Of a stretch of 64,000 nt of DNA, positions 17,998 through 27,147 are shown piece by piece. The translations under genes and the position numbers were made by a program. Positions within the stretch are counted from its first letter, which is position 1, and the number at the start of each line of letters is the position of its first letter. Source of the DNA: CAVRCT01 sp963719645 (GTDB lineage Bacteria > Pseudomonadota > Gammaproteobacteria > DSM-16500). The notes beneath the pieces were generated by a model. The model was not told the DNA's origin and did no database searches. It saw only the letters and a program-made list of their open reading frames with translations. The stretch is from the NCBI GenBank assembly GCA_963719645.1, contig CAVRCT010000005.1:186001-250000 (forward strand), read 5' to 3'.

Positions 17998-18951
17998 ATG
18001 CGTATCCATACCATCTTAGAAGCCATCGGTAATACACCACTTGTTCGTATCAATAAAATAGCTAGCGATTTACCGTGTGACGTCTATGGCAAATGCGAAT
18101 ACTTTAATCCAGGCGGCTCTATCAAAGACCGCATTGCTTTAAACATGATTGAACAAGCCGAAAAAAGCGGCAAAATTAAGCCGGGTTATACGTTGATTGA
18201 AGCAACCTCCGGCAACACGGGTCTGGGCATTGCGCTCGCCGGTGCGGTGAAAGGCTACAAGGTCATTATTACGATGCCGGAAAAAATGAGCCATGAAAAA
18301 CAAGTTGTGCTAGAGGCGCTCGGAGCAACCATTTATCGCACGCCGACAAAAGCGGCTTCGCATGATCCCGATAGCCATATTTCACTCGCAAAAAAATTAA
18401 ATCAAGAAATTCCAAACTCCTTTATTCTCGATCAATATAACAACCCCGATAATCCTAACATTCATTATCAAACAACAGCTCAAGAAATTATTGATGATGC
18501 CGGCGAAGGACTTGCCATGGTGGTCATGACGGTTGGAACAGGCGGTACCATTACCGGTGTGGCGCGCAAATTAAAAGAAGTGAATCCCAAGATTCAAGTA
18601 ATCGGTGTCGATCCAGTGGGCTCCATTTTAGGCGGCGGTACTGAAATTTGTCCGTACCTCATTGAAGGGATTGGTTATGATTTTTTCCCGGACGTATTAG
18701 ACAATACACTCATCGATGAATATATCAAAATTAATGACAAAGAATCTTTTTTAATGGCGCGTCGCTTAATTCGTGAAGAAGGTCTCTTAGTCGGTGGTTC
18801 CAGTGGCGGTGCGATGTGGGCGGGTTTGCAAGCCGCAAAACGCTTAAAAAAAGGCGAAAAATGTGTTGTCATTTTACCTGATGGAATCCGCAATTATTTA
18901 ACCAAATTTGTCGACGACAAATGGATGAAGAATAATGAATTAATGGATTAA
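17998..18951 (+). CDS. cystathionine beta-synthase (catalytic core only)
   Basis: 317 residues, a fold-type II PLP enzyme of the CysK/CBS family. PLP Lys in GGSIKDRIAL near 42-46, substrate loop EATSGNTGLGIALA, phosphate loop VGTGGTITG near 180. The sequence MPEKMSHEKQVVLEALGA and VIGVDPVGSILGGG resemble CBS (serine plus homocysteine to cystathionine) more than O-acetylserine sulfhydrylases. The C-terminal Bateman regulatory domains of animal CBS are absent. The next gene is a gamma-lyase, supporting reverse transsulfuration from methionine to cysteine. A cysteine synthase activity cannot be excluded from sequence alone. Confidence 0.85.
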   Translation: MRIHTILEAIGNTPLVRINKIASDLPCDVYGKCEYFNPGGSIKDRIALNMIEQAEKSGKIKPGYTLIEATSGNTGLGIALAGAVKGYKVIITMPEKMSHEKQVVLEALGATIYRTPTKAASHDPDSHISLAKKLNQEIPNSFILDQYNNPDNPNIHYQTTAQEIIDDAGEGLAMVVMTVGTGGTITGVARKLKEVNPKIQVIGVDPVGSILGGGTEICPYLIEGIGYDFFPDVLDNTLIDEYIKINDKESFLMARRLIREEGLLVGGSSGGAMWAGLQAAKRLKKGEKCVVILPDGIRNYLTKFVDDKWMKNNELMD

Positions 18952-18991
18952 ATCGTTCGTTTTGCTGGCGGCTACACCACGAGGAAGACTG

Positions 18992-20143
18992 ATGACAAAA
19001 CAAAAAATTGAAACCCGCGTGATTCACGCCGGTCAAACACCTGATCCAACAACTGGCGCCGTCATGACGCCTATTTATGCCACCTCCACTTATGTCCAAA
19101 GCAGTCCTGGCAAGCATAAAGGATATGAATATTCACGCACCGGTAATCCAACTCGGGATGCGTATGAAAAATGCATCGCCGATTTAGAATCCGGCACGCG
19201 CGGCTTTGCTTTTGCCTCTGGGATGGCCGCAACCGCAACCGTCTTAGAATTATTAAATCCAGGCGACCATATTATTGCGATGGATGATTTATATGGCGGC
19301 ACTTACCGCATTCTGGAACGCGTCCGAAAACGATCTGCGGGCTTGCAAGTGTCATTCGTTGATTTAAGCCACCCGGAAAAAATTCAAGCCGCGATTCGTC
19401 CAGAAACCAAAATGATCTGGGTTGAAACACCAACCAATCCGATGTTGAAATTAGTCGATCTCGCGCAAGTTGTCGCCATTGCAAAAAAACACACGTTGAT
19501 AACCGTCGCCGATAATACCTTTGCAACACCTATTCTCCAGCGTCCGATTGAGTTGGGATTTGATATCGTGGTTCACTCTGCCACCAAATACATTAATGGT
19601 CATTCCGACATGGTGGGCGGTATTGCGATCGTCGGTCATCATTCAGACCTCGCTGAGCAAATGGCATTTCTGCAAAATTCTGTCGGCGCGATTGCCGGTC
19701 CTTTTGATAGCTTTTTGGCGATGCGCGGTGTCAAAACGCTTGCTCTCAGAATGGAGAGACATTGCAGTAATGCGCAGGAACTCGCGCATTGGCTAGAGCA
19801 ACATCCGAAAGTGGCGAAAGTCATTTATCCCGGTTTAAAAAGCCATCCTCAGCACGCACTCGCCGCACACCAAATGTCATCGTTTGGCGGCATGATTTCG
19901 GCTGAATTACGCTGTGATTTAGCAGAAACGGTGAAAGTCCTCGAACGTTGCCACTTATTTTCATTGGCTGAGAGTTTAGGGGGCGTAGAAAGCTTGATTG
20001 AGCATCCTGCCATTATGACTCATGCCAGCATTCCGAAAGATCAACGAGAAGCGCTGGGTATCAAAGATGGTTTGATTCGAATTTCGGTTGGGGTTGAGAG
20101 TATTGATGATTTGAAGCGGGATTTGCAAGAGGCGTTGAAATAA
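18992..20143 (+). CDS. cystathionine gamma-lyase/gamma-synthase family enzyme
   Basis: 383 residues from the ATG at 18992 with GAGGAAG just upstream. Fold-type I Cys/Met metabolism PLP enzyme: YEYSRTGNPTRDAYE, FASGMAATATVLEL, DDLYGGTYRI, VETPTNPMLKLVD, and the PLP-Lys motif HSATKYINGHSDMVGG near 195. C-terminal SLGGVESLIEHPAIMTH is typical. With the preceding cystathionine beta-synthase it most likely works as gamma-lyase (cystathionine to cysteine, 2-oxobutyrate, ammonia). Gamma-synthases are very similar; the neighbour decides the call. Confidence 0.88.
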   Translation: MTKQKIETRVIHAGQTPDPTTGAVMTPIYATSTYVQSSPGKHKGYEYSRTGNPTRDAYEKCIADLESGTRGFAFASGMAATATVLELLNPGDHIIAMDDLYGGTYRILERVRKRSAGLQVSFVDLSHPEKIQAAIRPETKMIWVETPTNPMLKLVDLAQVVAIAKKHTLITVADNTFATPILQRPIELGFDIVVHSATKYINGHSDMVGGIAIVGHHSDLAEQMAFLQNSVGAIAGPFDSFLAMRGVKTLALRMERHCSNAQELAHWLEQHPKVAKVIYPGLKSHPQHALAAHQMSSFGGMISAELRCDLAETVKVLERCHLFSLAESLGGVESLIEHPAIMTHASIPKDQREALGIKDGLIRISVGVESIDDLKRDLQEALK

Positions 20144-20157
20144 ATAAATGAGGATTG

Positions 20158-20294
20158 CTTTTTTATACAAATCCCCCTTGTTCCCCCTTTTTCAAAGGGG
20201 GAGACCTGCTAAGCAGCTTCGTGTTTAGTCGTGAAACTGTTTAGCATGTCTCCCCCTTTGAAAAAGGGGGAACAAGGGGGATTTGTATAAAAAG
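20158..20294. repeat. palindromic element family C, copy C1
   Basis: About 137 bp between the gamma-lyase gene and the next minus-strand gene. Arms: TATACAAATCCCCCTTGTTC followed by CCCCTTTTTCAAAGGGGGAG and the inverse at right; the loop region holds ACCTGCTAAGCAGC. Convergent transcription from both sides could use it as a terminator. A second, interrupted copy is at 47491-47874, with fragments at 34514-34555 and 41636-41666. Confidence 0.88.
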
Positions 20295-20354
20295 ATTAAG
20301 TCTTTCTCTGTAGATACCTATGAGGAGTGCTTAAGAAAGAGCTGTCATTTTTAG

Positions 20355-20570
20355 CTATTTATCCTCATGATCAAACGTACGCCCCTGATGTTTCAATTGC
20401 TTTTTAACCGGATAAAACTTATCTCGCAACCAAACGACTAAAAATAAAATCCCACCCACCACCGCGCCCGCTAACAACAAATAGGAAAAAATAACAATTC
20501 CCACGATAAATAGCACCACAAAGATGCCTAGGAAAAAGAACGGCATGATTCGCGCTAAAATTTTATTCAT
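20355..20570 (-). CDS. small two-helix membrane protein
   Basis: 71 residues with two hydrophobic segments (about 9-29 and 30-48: FFFLGIFVVLFIVGIVIFSY and LLAGAVVGGILFLVVWL) and a basic, hydrophilic C-terminal tail. It starts immediately after the stop codon of the upstream 64-residue gene (TAA directly followed by ATG), implying translational coupling. Function not recognised. Confidence 0.6.
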   Translation of the reverse strand: MNKILARIMPFFFLGIFVVLFIVGIVIFSYLLLAGAVVGGILFLVVWLRDKFYPVKKQLKHQGRTFDHEDK

Positions 20571-20765
20571 TTAAAATTTGTCCCATAATTCTTTCGGTAC
20601 TTTTGCTTGTGCAGGCTTTGCATTGTCACGCAGCCGATAGACGCGTTGAGATTTAGCAATTTCCTTTTGTTGTGAAAGAGACTTATCCGGGTGAGTTCGA
20701 TCAAATTCTTGGATAAATTGATCTATTTCACTGACATAATTAGTTTGTATTTTATTTTGACTCAT
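20571..20765 (-). CDS. small hydrophilic protein of unknown function
   Basis: 64 residues from the ATG at 20765 (MSQNKIQTNYVSEIDQ), with GGAG eight bases upstream; an ATG six codons earlier lies at the ribosome-binding sequence and is less likely. Charged, helix-prone, no signal or membrane segment. It is coupled to the following membrane protein gene with no spacer. Similar short proteins next to a membrane partner occur in related genomes, but I do not recognise a family. Confidence 0.6.
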   Translation of the reverse strand: MSQNKIQTNYVSEIDQFIQEFDRTHPDKSLSQQKEIAKSQRVYRLRDNAKPAQAKVPKELWDKF

Positions 20766-20909
20766 GGAAATATCTCCATCCAAACGTTACCTGACTTAAG
20801 ATAAAAAAGGCACAAAGAGTAGAAATTGTATCATAAATATCTATTCATCTTTAGCAATTTGCACGATAATTATGTTTAAGATTTGGATGAGTATAGGCAG
20901 GGAGAAAAA

Positions 20910-22409
20910 ATGAAATTATCGGGAATATTGATTGCCATCTTGAGTGCGCTTCTTCTACTAAGCAGCCCCGTGTCCGCCAAATCCAAAAAACATCACGTTC
21001 ATCACAGCAGTACCCACGCTGATTACAGCACACAAACCATTAACGGCGAACAAAACTTAGCTGCCGTCATCAACGACTATATACAAAATACCGACCCCCA
21101 CGCGGAAATTGGCGTCCAAATTAAGTCGATGAAAACCAATGAGACTTTCTACGCACACAATGAAGAGCGCGGCTTTACCATCGCCAGCACCTTAAAATTA
21201 TTCACAGCGGCGGCCGCGTATGCATTTTTAGGCCCCGATTATAAGTTTTCAACTCAGGTCGTCACCGATGCCAAATCAACCAACAATGGCGTGGTGGATG
21301 GAAATGTCTATCTGGTGCACAGCGGCGATCCATCACTCACCTATTCTGATTTAACGGATTTAATGGTTGCACTGAAATCCTTACAAATTCACACCATTAA
21401 TGGAAATGTTTATGTGGATAATACCGCCTACGACCAAGAAAATTATGGACCCGGTTGGTCATGGGATGATACGCGTTATTGCTACGCCGCACCTATTAAT
21501 GCCAGCATCATTAATCACAATTGTGTCTCATTTAGTATTTCACCGTCTAAATCGGAAGGTCGTTTAGTCAACATCACAGAGAACCCGCGCTTTTTTTATT
21601 CGGCATTCAGTAATGATGTCGTCACCAAATCCGCTTGGACGCGCTCCTGTCACGTATCACTCACGTTAGATAATAACAATACTATTGATATGCGCGGCTG
21701 CATGCCCAAAGGACATTATTCACGCGGTGCGAGCATCGTCATCGCCAATGTTGTGAAATATAACGAATCGATGTTGCAATCGTTATTCCAAGAATTTGGT
21801 ATTCAAGTAAATGGCCATATTTCAGCTCAAGCAGCACCGCCCAATTTGAGCGTGTTAGCATCGCACGATTCAAAACCCTTGCACGTCTTAATTAATGAAA
21901 TGCTCAAAAAATCAGACAATATCATCGCGGGTTCGCTCTTCAAAAAAATGGGAGAAGTTTACACGAATAAACCCGGTAGTTGGTCCAATGGATCATACGC
22001 AGTCAAAGCAATCTTATCTGAAAAAGCAGGAGTGAATACTGCTTCGCTACAATTAATCGATGGATCCGGCTTGTCGATTGATAATCGTGTGACGCCCGCC
22101 CAACTGATGCAAGTTCTCGATTATGGCTATCACAATTATTCCACCAACTATGAGTTTGTCTCAGCATTACCCATTGCGGGCATCGATGGCACATTAAAAT
22201 ATCGCTTGTCCAATGTCCGCGGCAAAGTTCGCGCGAAAACAGGCACCCTCGCTAAAACCGGTGTCATTTCGCTAGCCGGGTATGCAATTAGCAAAGACAA
22301 AGAACCTATCGCGTTTGTCATTGTGATCAATGGTCGTAATGGTAATGTGTGGAAGTATCGCGAGATGGAAGATAAAATTGTCACTGCGTTGACAAATTTT
22401 TCGCGATAA
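20910..22409 (+). CDS. dacB: D-alanyl-D-alanine carboxypeptidase/endopeptidase (PBP4, peptidase S13)
   Basis: 499 residues from the ATG at 20910 with GGGAG upstream. Signal peptide (MKLSGILIAILSALLLLSSP, VSA), then a His/Ser-rich linker (KKHHVHHSSTHADYS), then an S13 domain: STLK (SxxK active site near 85), SDN (SxN, near 335), KTGT (near 448). The acid-base layout with a large insert between SxxK and SxN matches DacB. It trims peptidoglycan cross-links in the periplasm. The His-rich linker just after the signal peptide is unusual and could bind metal. Confidence 0.9.
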   Translation: MKLSGILIAILSALLLLSSPVSAKSKKHHVHHSSTHADYSTQTINGEQNLAAVINDYIQNTDPHAEIGVQIKSMKTNETFYAHNEERGFTIASTLKLFTAAAAYAFLGPDYKFSTQVVTDAKSTNNGVVDGNVYLVHSGDPSLTYSDLTDLMVALKSLQIHTINGNVYVDNTAYDQENYGPGWSWDDTRYCYAAPINASIINHNCVSFSISPSKSEGRLVNITENPRFFYSAFSNDVVTKSAWTRSCHVSLTLDNNNTIDMRGCMPKGHYSRGASIVIANVVKYNESMLQSLFQEFGIQVNGHISAQAAPPNLSVLASHDSKPLHVLINEMLKKSDNIIAGSLFKKMGEVYTNKPGSWSNGSYAVKAILSEKAGVNTASLQLIDGSGLSIDNRVTPAQLMQVLDYGYHNYSTNYEFVSALPIAGIDGTLKYRLSNVRGKVRAKTGTLAKTGVISLAGYAISKDKEPIAFVIVINGRNGNVWKYREMEDKIVTALTNFSR

Positions 22410-22439
22410 CATTTTTCGTTTACAAAAAAAGGGAATGCT

Positions 22440-23273
22440 GTGTTAAGACACCGACTATTTACATCAAGCAAACGATTTCTATCAACAGAACCCCCTCGCC
22501 CTAGCTTATCCCACCAACAAATGCAGGGATTAATGCGACTGCTAAAAGTTTACGGGCTGCCGCAAACCCAAGATTTAAGCGAATTACGTCATCTCTTGCA
22601 ACCTCACGCGACACCCCGTGGCGCTGCCTGCTCATCGTCTCATGATAAAAATGAATTACAATTAGCAGCGCTTGAATTAGGACTCTGCACTCATTTGAAT
22701 CCTACGTTTCGCGCATACGACTATGAATTATTAGTGCCTGATCATCCGGGCATTTTAAGCCATCGAATAAGAAATTCGATGAGAGTCAATCCACTCGAAA
22801 TAGTGTTGGCGAGTCCGCCAAGCAAAATTTATTATTCTTTGGACAGTGAAAGTGAAGATTTAGCATTTCGCACCGCATCATTTGGACAGAACGTAGAATC
22901 CTTAAACCATCGTCTCAGATCGCGAATAGGATTTGAAAAAGCAGAAATATCAATACAACAAATAGGATTCACCAGAGTACGGCGGGAAATCGAGATGGCA
23001 AAAGCTATTTGTATCCCTTTCGTCTCAAATCAAATCGCAGTTCTATTAAATCAACCCCGCCTGTTTTGGTTGGGTGAAACATACAAAAAGATATTAGAAA
23101 AAAAATATCCGGCTGCAAAAATTGAACTGATCAGTGAAGGAATGTCACACTTTGAATATTTACAACGTATTTTACCCGACATTGCATGCTGGCTTCAAAC
23201 AACCATTCCAGCTGAGCAGCCAGAAAATCCACTGAGCATTCGACCTGGTTTGCGTCCAGGCGCGTCGAGCTAA
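22440..23273 (+). CDS. orphan protein with mitochondrial-presequence-like N-terminus
   Basis: 277 residues from a GTG start with GGGA upstream. No family is recognised. The first 18 residues (LRHRLFTSSKRFLSTEPP) are rich in Arg, Ser and hydrophobics, lack acids, and could form an amphipathic helix, like a mitochondrial targeting presequence. The body is soluble, mixed alpha/beta in appearance (EIVLASPPSKIYYSLDSESED, IAVLLNQPRLFWLGETYKKI), with no membrane segment. It stands alone on the plus strand between dacB and a Fic gene. Candidate secreted effector by context only. Confidence 0.6.
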   Translation: MLRHRLFTSSKRFLSTEPPRPSLSHQQMQGLMRLLKVYGLPQTQDLSELRHLLQPHATPRGAACSSSHDKNELQLAALELGLCTHLNPTFRAYDYELLVPDHPGILSHRIRNSMRVNPLEIVLASPPSKIYYSLDSESEDLAFRTASFGQNVESLNHRLRSRIGFEKAEISIQQIGFTRVRREIEMAKAICIPFVSNQIAVLLNQPRLFWLGETYKKILEKKYPAAKIELISEGMSHFEYLQRILPDIACWLQTTIPAEQPENPLSIRPGLRPGASS

Positions 23274-23291
23274 ACCAGAATTCATCACAAA

Positions 23292-24677
23292 TCAAGATTT
23301 TTCATTCGACACTTTCCATTGTTGAAATTCACTCGGTCGAATTTTGTAACGGGCGATGTTACCGTCATGTAAGCTGATTATTTCCACTTCTATCACTTGA
23401 AACAGATACAGAGAGTCTTGCGCTGGAAGGTTTAATTTTGCGATAAATTTTTTAATCGTCATGATAAGTTGATGGCCTGATGTTTTTCCCAGGATAATCG
23501 AACGCACAATCTGTTGGATTTCATTGCGATATTTCATTTTAAATAAATTAGGTTCGCCCATCGCTTGCTGCACCGCCGAATAACGCTGGGCTGATCTTTC
23601 ATAAGCCCATATGTATAATTCGCGCAAAAGGCTTATGTCGTTTTTTTCATATATACCAAGTAACGCATGCGCATAATCTTTTTGATCCACATCAAAAAAG
23701 CAAAGCGGCTTTAAGTTTTTTTTGATAAATGGGATGTTTGCTACTAATCGGGCTGTCCTTTTATTTACATCTTCAAAAGCTTGTAAATAAGATAATTGTA
23801 CCAGCGAAAAAAAAGATTGCTCAAAAGGATTTTTAATTGCGTTTATTTTTTCAATTATCAGCTCAAAGTTTTCTTTTAAAACATGTGGGTTCGCGAGCGG
23901 AATATACGTTGTTCCAGAAATTCCAACAGCCATTTCTCTTATACGACCTGAAGCACTTGGATCGCCTAAAAGATTTTCTGATAATAAAGCATGAATACTC
24001 CGGACTTCATGTGAAGTAATTTTTTTTTCATTAACCGACTCAACAATATATTCAATTGCATTCTTATGATTCAGAATCATTTGTGTTTCTATTGTTTCTT
24101 TGCCAATAGCTTGCTGCCCAAATTCGATCAATCTTTTTGTTTCCAACAACGAATAGGTATTCCCTTCAAGACGGCTTGAATTCCAGGAAAGATCGATGAG
24201 CAACCGATTTAAAATGATTCGCGCATAAGTACCAGCAGGATGGACGCCATTTTCCACTCGGCCTATTTTAGCTAAGGTGCTTTGCAGAGAATTGTTTAAG
24301 TAAAATGTTTTATTAGGCTGATATGATTTTAAGAAATTTTGTTCATAGCTACCTGGTTTTCTTGCTTGGATGGGTTTTGCTAGATATTTCAGAAGACGGG
24401 TTGATTCAGTGCTCAGCGAAATATGTTGAAAATTATCAGGGACAATCACTTCAGTTTCTATTTTATATGCAACATAAACCTGCGCTCTTGCCTGCCCCTT
24501 TCGTTGAATGATTCTTTTCTGGATCAATTTCCCCAGCGTGCGCTGAATAATTTTGCGACCAGCAGCATCCGTTATTGAAAGCCCTGCTTCTTTTGCCACG
24601 TCTCGCGAACTTATTTGTTCTTTTTTTTCCAGCATTTTTAAAATCAATGCCTCAAGCTCTGCTCCCTTGTTGACCAT
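23292..24677 (-). CDS. Fic-family protein with N-terminal winged helix
   Basis: 461 residues. The N-terminus (1-70, EQISSRDVAKEAGLSITDAAGR) looks like a winged-helix DNA-binding domain. The Fic core has the inhibitory-helix motif SSRLEGN near 167 and an atypical active-site motif QAFEDVNKRTARL near 310 in place of HxFxDGNGRxxR: the catalytic His position is Gln and both Gly of GNG are replaced. AMP transfer by the usual mechanism is therefore doubtful. A related VNKRT subfamily is widespread. Two perfect palindromes upstream suggest it represses its own transcription. Confidence 0.85.
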   Translation of the reverse strand: MVNKGAELEALILKMLEKKEQISSRDVAKEAGLSITDAAGRKIIQRTLGKLIQKRIIQRKGQARAQVYVAYKIETEVIVPDNFQHISLSTESTRLLKYLAKPIQARKPGSYEQNFLKSYQPNKTFYLNNSLQSTLAKIGRVENGVHPAGTYARIILNRLLIDLSWNSSRLEGNTYSLLETKRLIEFGQQAIGKETIETQMILNHKNAIEYIVESVNEKKITSHEVRSIHALLSENLLGDPSASGRIREMAVGISGTTYIPLANPHVLKENFELIIEKINAIKNPFEQSFFSLVQLSYLQAFEDVNKRTARLVANIPFIKKNLKPLCFFDVDQKDYAHALLGIYEKNDISLLRELYIWAYERSAQRYSAVQQAMGEPNLFKMKYRNEIQQIVRSIILGKTSGHQLIMTIKKFIAKLNLPAQDSLYLFQVIEVEIISLHDGNIARYKIRPSEFQQWKVSNEKS

Positions 24678-24704
24678 CTGCCCCTCACTGATTGCATATT
24701 AATT

Positions 24705-24793
24705 ATGTCGCAATACGGGTGATGATAGCCTAAAAAATGTCGCAATACTAGTATTGCGACAAAACATAATGTCGCAATACTAGTATTGCGACA
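24705..24793. promoter_or_regulatory. two tandem 24-bp perfect palindromes plus a half-site (operator)
   Basis: TGTCGCAATAC plus its inverse forms a perfect 24-bp palindrome at 24738-24761, repeated exactly at 24770-24793, centre to centre 32 bases (about three helical turns). A half-site TGTCGCAATAC is at 24706-24716. They begin 28 bases upstream of the Fic/winged-helix gene start, so autoregulation by its N-terminal domain is the simplest reading. The rest of the gap to ubiB (24794-24910) shows nothing recognised. Confidence 0.85.
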
Positions 24794-24910
24794 TATTCTC
24801 TGTCAAGGAATGTATCCCGGGCCTTATCAAGAAAAGTTAGATTTAGCGATTTGGTACAACAGTTATATTCGTATCTATACATCATAAAGCAAAAAAAGCG
24901 CCCTCAGTAA

Positions 24911-26539
24911 CTAAACCAAAAGCCCTGCCAAAACGAAAGCCAGCCCAATTCCACAAAACGCATAAATCACATTCAAATGCAGATGCAAAAATACGCCTAA
25001 AGCACTCGCTAAAAATGCAGCCCCGAACCCTAGCAAAAAATAACCGCGCGGTGCGCGCGACACAGTGAGCTCTTGTTGAGACACTCGGGAAAAGCGCTCA
25101 TGTTCTTGCCGCTCACGCTGTTGCGCTAACACATCATAAACCAACCCGGGTAACTCAGGCAGTTTTTCCGACCAGAACGGTAAATTTTCGCGGATACGAT
25201 GAAAAAATGCTTTAACACCTAATTGCTTTTTTAACCACTTTTCTAAAAAAGGCGCCGCTGTACTCCATAAATCTAAATCAGGATAAATTTGCCGACCGAC
25301 CCCTTCAATATTGAGCAGGGTTTTTTGTAACAAAATTAATTGCGGTTGGATGTTGATATTAAATCGCCGCGCCGTCTGAAATAATCGTAATAACAATTGA
25401 CCAAACGAAATTTCTTTCAACGGCCGCTCAAACATGGGTTCGCAGACAGAACGTATCGCTCCTTCAAATTGATCAATTCGCGTATCGGGCGGCAACCAAC
25501 CCGATGCCACGTGCAGCTCGGCGACACGCTGATAGTCACGTTTAAAAAAGGCCAGCATGTTTTCTGCTAAATAACGTTGATCACGTGTATTCAACGAACC
25601 CGCAATACCAAAATCGACGGCGATAAATTGCGGATCCTGTAAATTATCCGGATTCACAAAAAAATTGCCGGGGTGCATATCCGCATGAAAAAAACTGTCA
25701 CGAAAAACTTGGGTAAAAAATAATTGGATACCACGCTCAGCTAAGCGTTGCATATTAATACCCGCTGCTTTTAACGCTGCAATATTATGGATTGGAATAC
25801 CGTAAATGCGCTCCATCACCAAAACATCGGCGCGAGAATATTGCCAATAAATGTCGGGCACATACAAGAGTGGCGAATTTAAAAAATTACGCCGCAATTG
25901 CGAGGCATTCGCGCCTTCGCGTTGTAAATCCAATTCGTCATACAACGTGTGCGCCACTTCCTCAACTAATTCTTTTGGCTTTAAGTAACGTGCGCGCTGA
26001 ATATAACGATCGGCAACACTTGCCAATGTTCTCAATAAATCTAAGTCACGGTCGATGATTTTTTTGATATGAGGGCGCAGCACTTTCACAACAACTGCAT
26101 CGCCTGTTAATAAGGTAGCCGCGTGCACTTGCGCAATAGACGCTGATGCTAACGCAGTGGCATCAAATTCACGAAAAATCACCTCGATTTTTTCACCTAA
26201 GGATTTTTCAATAATCTTTTTGGCGAGCACGCCTGAAAACGGCGGAACTTGATCTTGTAACTTCGCCAATTCAATTGCAATATCATCCGGCAATAAATCC
26301 CGTCGCGTCGACAAGACTTGTCCTGCTTTAATAAAAATAGGCCCTAAGTCTTCGAATGCGCAGCGTAAACGCTCTCCTCGGGTCAACTTATTTTTTAACA
26401 GCCAATACCATGGATTGAGATAGCTCAAAAACCGCAATGGATAAAACCACGGCATGGCAAAAATAATTTCATCCAAATTGTAGCGCACCAAAATAAAATG
26501 GATGCGGATGAGTCGAAAAAATTGCGACACTGTTTTCAT
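24911..26539 (-). CDS. ubiB: ubiquinone biosynthesis protein UbiB
   Basis: 542 residues, the usual UbiB length. Atypical kinase-like (ADCK/ABC1) fold with KxGQ motif GPIFIKAGQVLSTRRDLLPDD near 70-88, Ala-rich loop ALASASIAQVHAA near 125, VVKVLRP, catalytic-loop HADMHPGNFFVN near 285, and DFGIAG. Two membrane segments at the C-terminus (residues about 495-540). It is needed for CoQ production or extraction. ubiJ overlaps its start by 4 bases. Confidence 0.96.
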   Translation of the reverse strand: MKTVSQFFRLIRIHFILVRYNLDEIIFAMPWFYPLRFLSYLNPWYWLLKNKLTRGERLRCAFEDLGPIFIKAGQVLSTRRDLLPDDIAIELAKLQDQVPPFSGVLAKKIIEKSLGEKIEVIFREFDATALASASIAQVHAATLLTGDAVVVKVLRPHIKKIIDRDLDLLRTLASVADRYIQRARYLKPKELVEEVAHTLYDELDLQREGANASQLRRNFLNSPLLYVPDIYWQYSRADVLVMERIYGIPIHNIAALKAAGINMQRLAERGIQLFFTQVFRDSFFHADMHPGNFFVNPDNLQDPQFIAVDFGIAGSLNTRDQRYLAENMLAFFKRDYQRVAELHVASGWLPPDTRIDQFEGAIRSVCEPMFERPLKEISFGQLLLRLFQTARRFNINIQPQLILLQKTLLNIEGVGRQIYPDLDLWSTAAPFLEKWLKKQLGVKAFFHRIRENLPFWSEKLPELPGLVYDVLAQQRERQEHERFSRVSQQELTVSRAPRGYFLLGFGAAFLASALGVFLHLHLNVIYAFCGIGLAFVLAGLLV

Positions 26540-27147
26540 GGCGTCCCGAGTCCTCTATTCAAGCTATTTATCGCATGTGCCACTCTTGCCTCTAACCGGT
26601 CTACAGCCATCCGCAAGTCATCGACCTCATTGAAAAAATCGCGCAAGGCTTCATTAGCCGGTACAAGATTAATTTCTTCATGCACGTATTCATTTACATT
26701 TTGCAAAAAACTGGTTTGAAATTGCTGACCCATCTTCTTTAAACCGCGAACAAAACGGCCTAAATGATGCGCAGACACATCGCCGATGTATTGTGAAGAA
26801 ATCTCTTCCCAATCAATTTCTAACTCATCAAAAATCGCTAACACATATTGCGCTAATTCCAAATCACCTTCAATTTTAACATCTTCCGCAAAAAAACGTT
26901 GGCGTTGCTGCGGCACCAGACCCATGTGCAACAAATTAAGCGGTGTGCCGCTGATGGTTAAATCAGCGCGCTCTGAAGACTGCCAATGTAATTGAATACG
27001 TCTCTCTTGAAAAAATAATTGCAACGATAAGTCAACACCATGCAATTCAATTTGGACTATCTTATTTTCAAGCGCTGCCAAACGTTCTTTTGAAGCCGCA
27101 TCGAGCGCGAGATACTGATTTAACGCATTTTCAATCACGCGTTTCAT
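26536..27147 (-). CDS. ubiJ: ubiquinone biosynthesis accessory factor UbiJ (SCP2 domain)
   Basis: 203 residues, the usual size. The N-terminal 100 residues form an SCP2 lipid-binding domain (VQIELHGVDLSLQLFF, ADLTISGTPLNLLHM, EDVKIEGDLELAQYV), followed by an amphipathic, coiled-coil-prone C-terminus (FFNEVDDLRMAVDRLEARVAH). UbiJ binds prenylated intermediates and, with UbiK, organises the soluble Ubi complex. It lies between ubiE and ubiB with overlapping start/stop codons on both sides. Confidence 0.92.
   Translation of the reverse strand: MKRVIENALNQYLALDAASKERLAALENKIVQIELHGVDLSLQLFFQERRIQLHWQSSERADLTISGTPLNLLHMGLVPQQRQRFFAEDVKIEGDLELAQYVLAIFDELEIDWEEISSQYIGDVSAHHLGRFVRGLKKMGQQFQTSFLQNVNEYVHEEINLVPANEALRDFFNEVDDLRMAVDRLEARVAHAINSLNRGLGTP

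Noticed and set aside
20158..20294. Simple rho-independent terminator at C1
   Set aside because: It could end transcription, but it is a 137-bp member of a dispersed family present elsewhere, so it is listed as a repeat.
24705..24793. CRISPR-like array from repeated TGTCGCAATAC units
   Set aside because: Only two full palindromes and one half-site with short, unequal gaps and no spacers; operators fit better.
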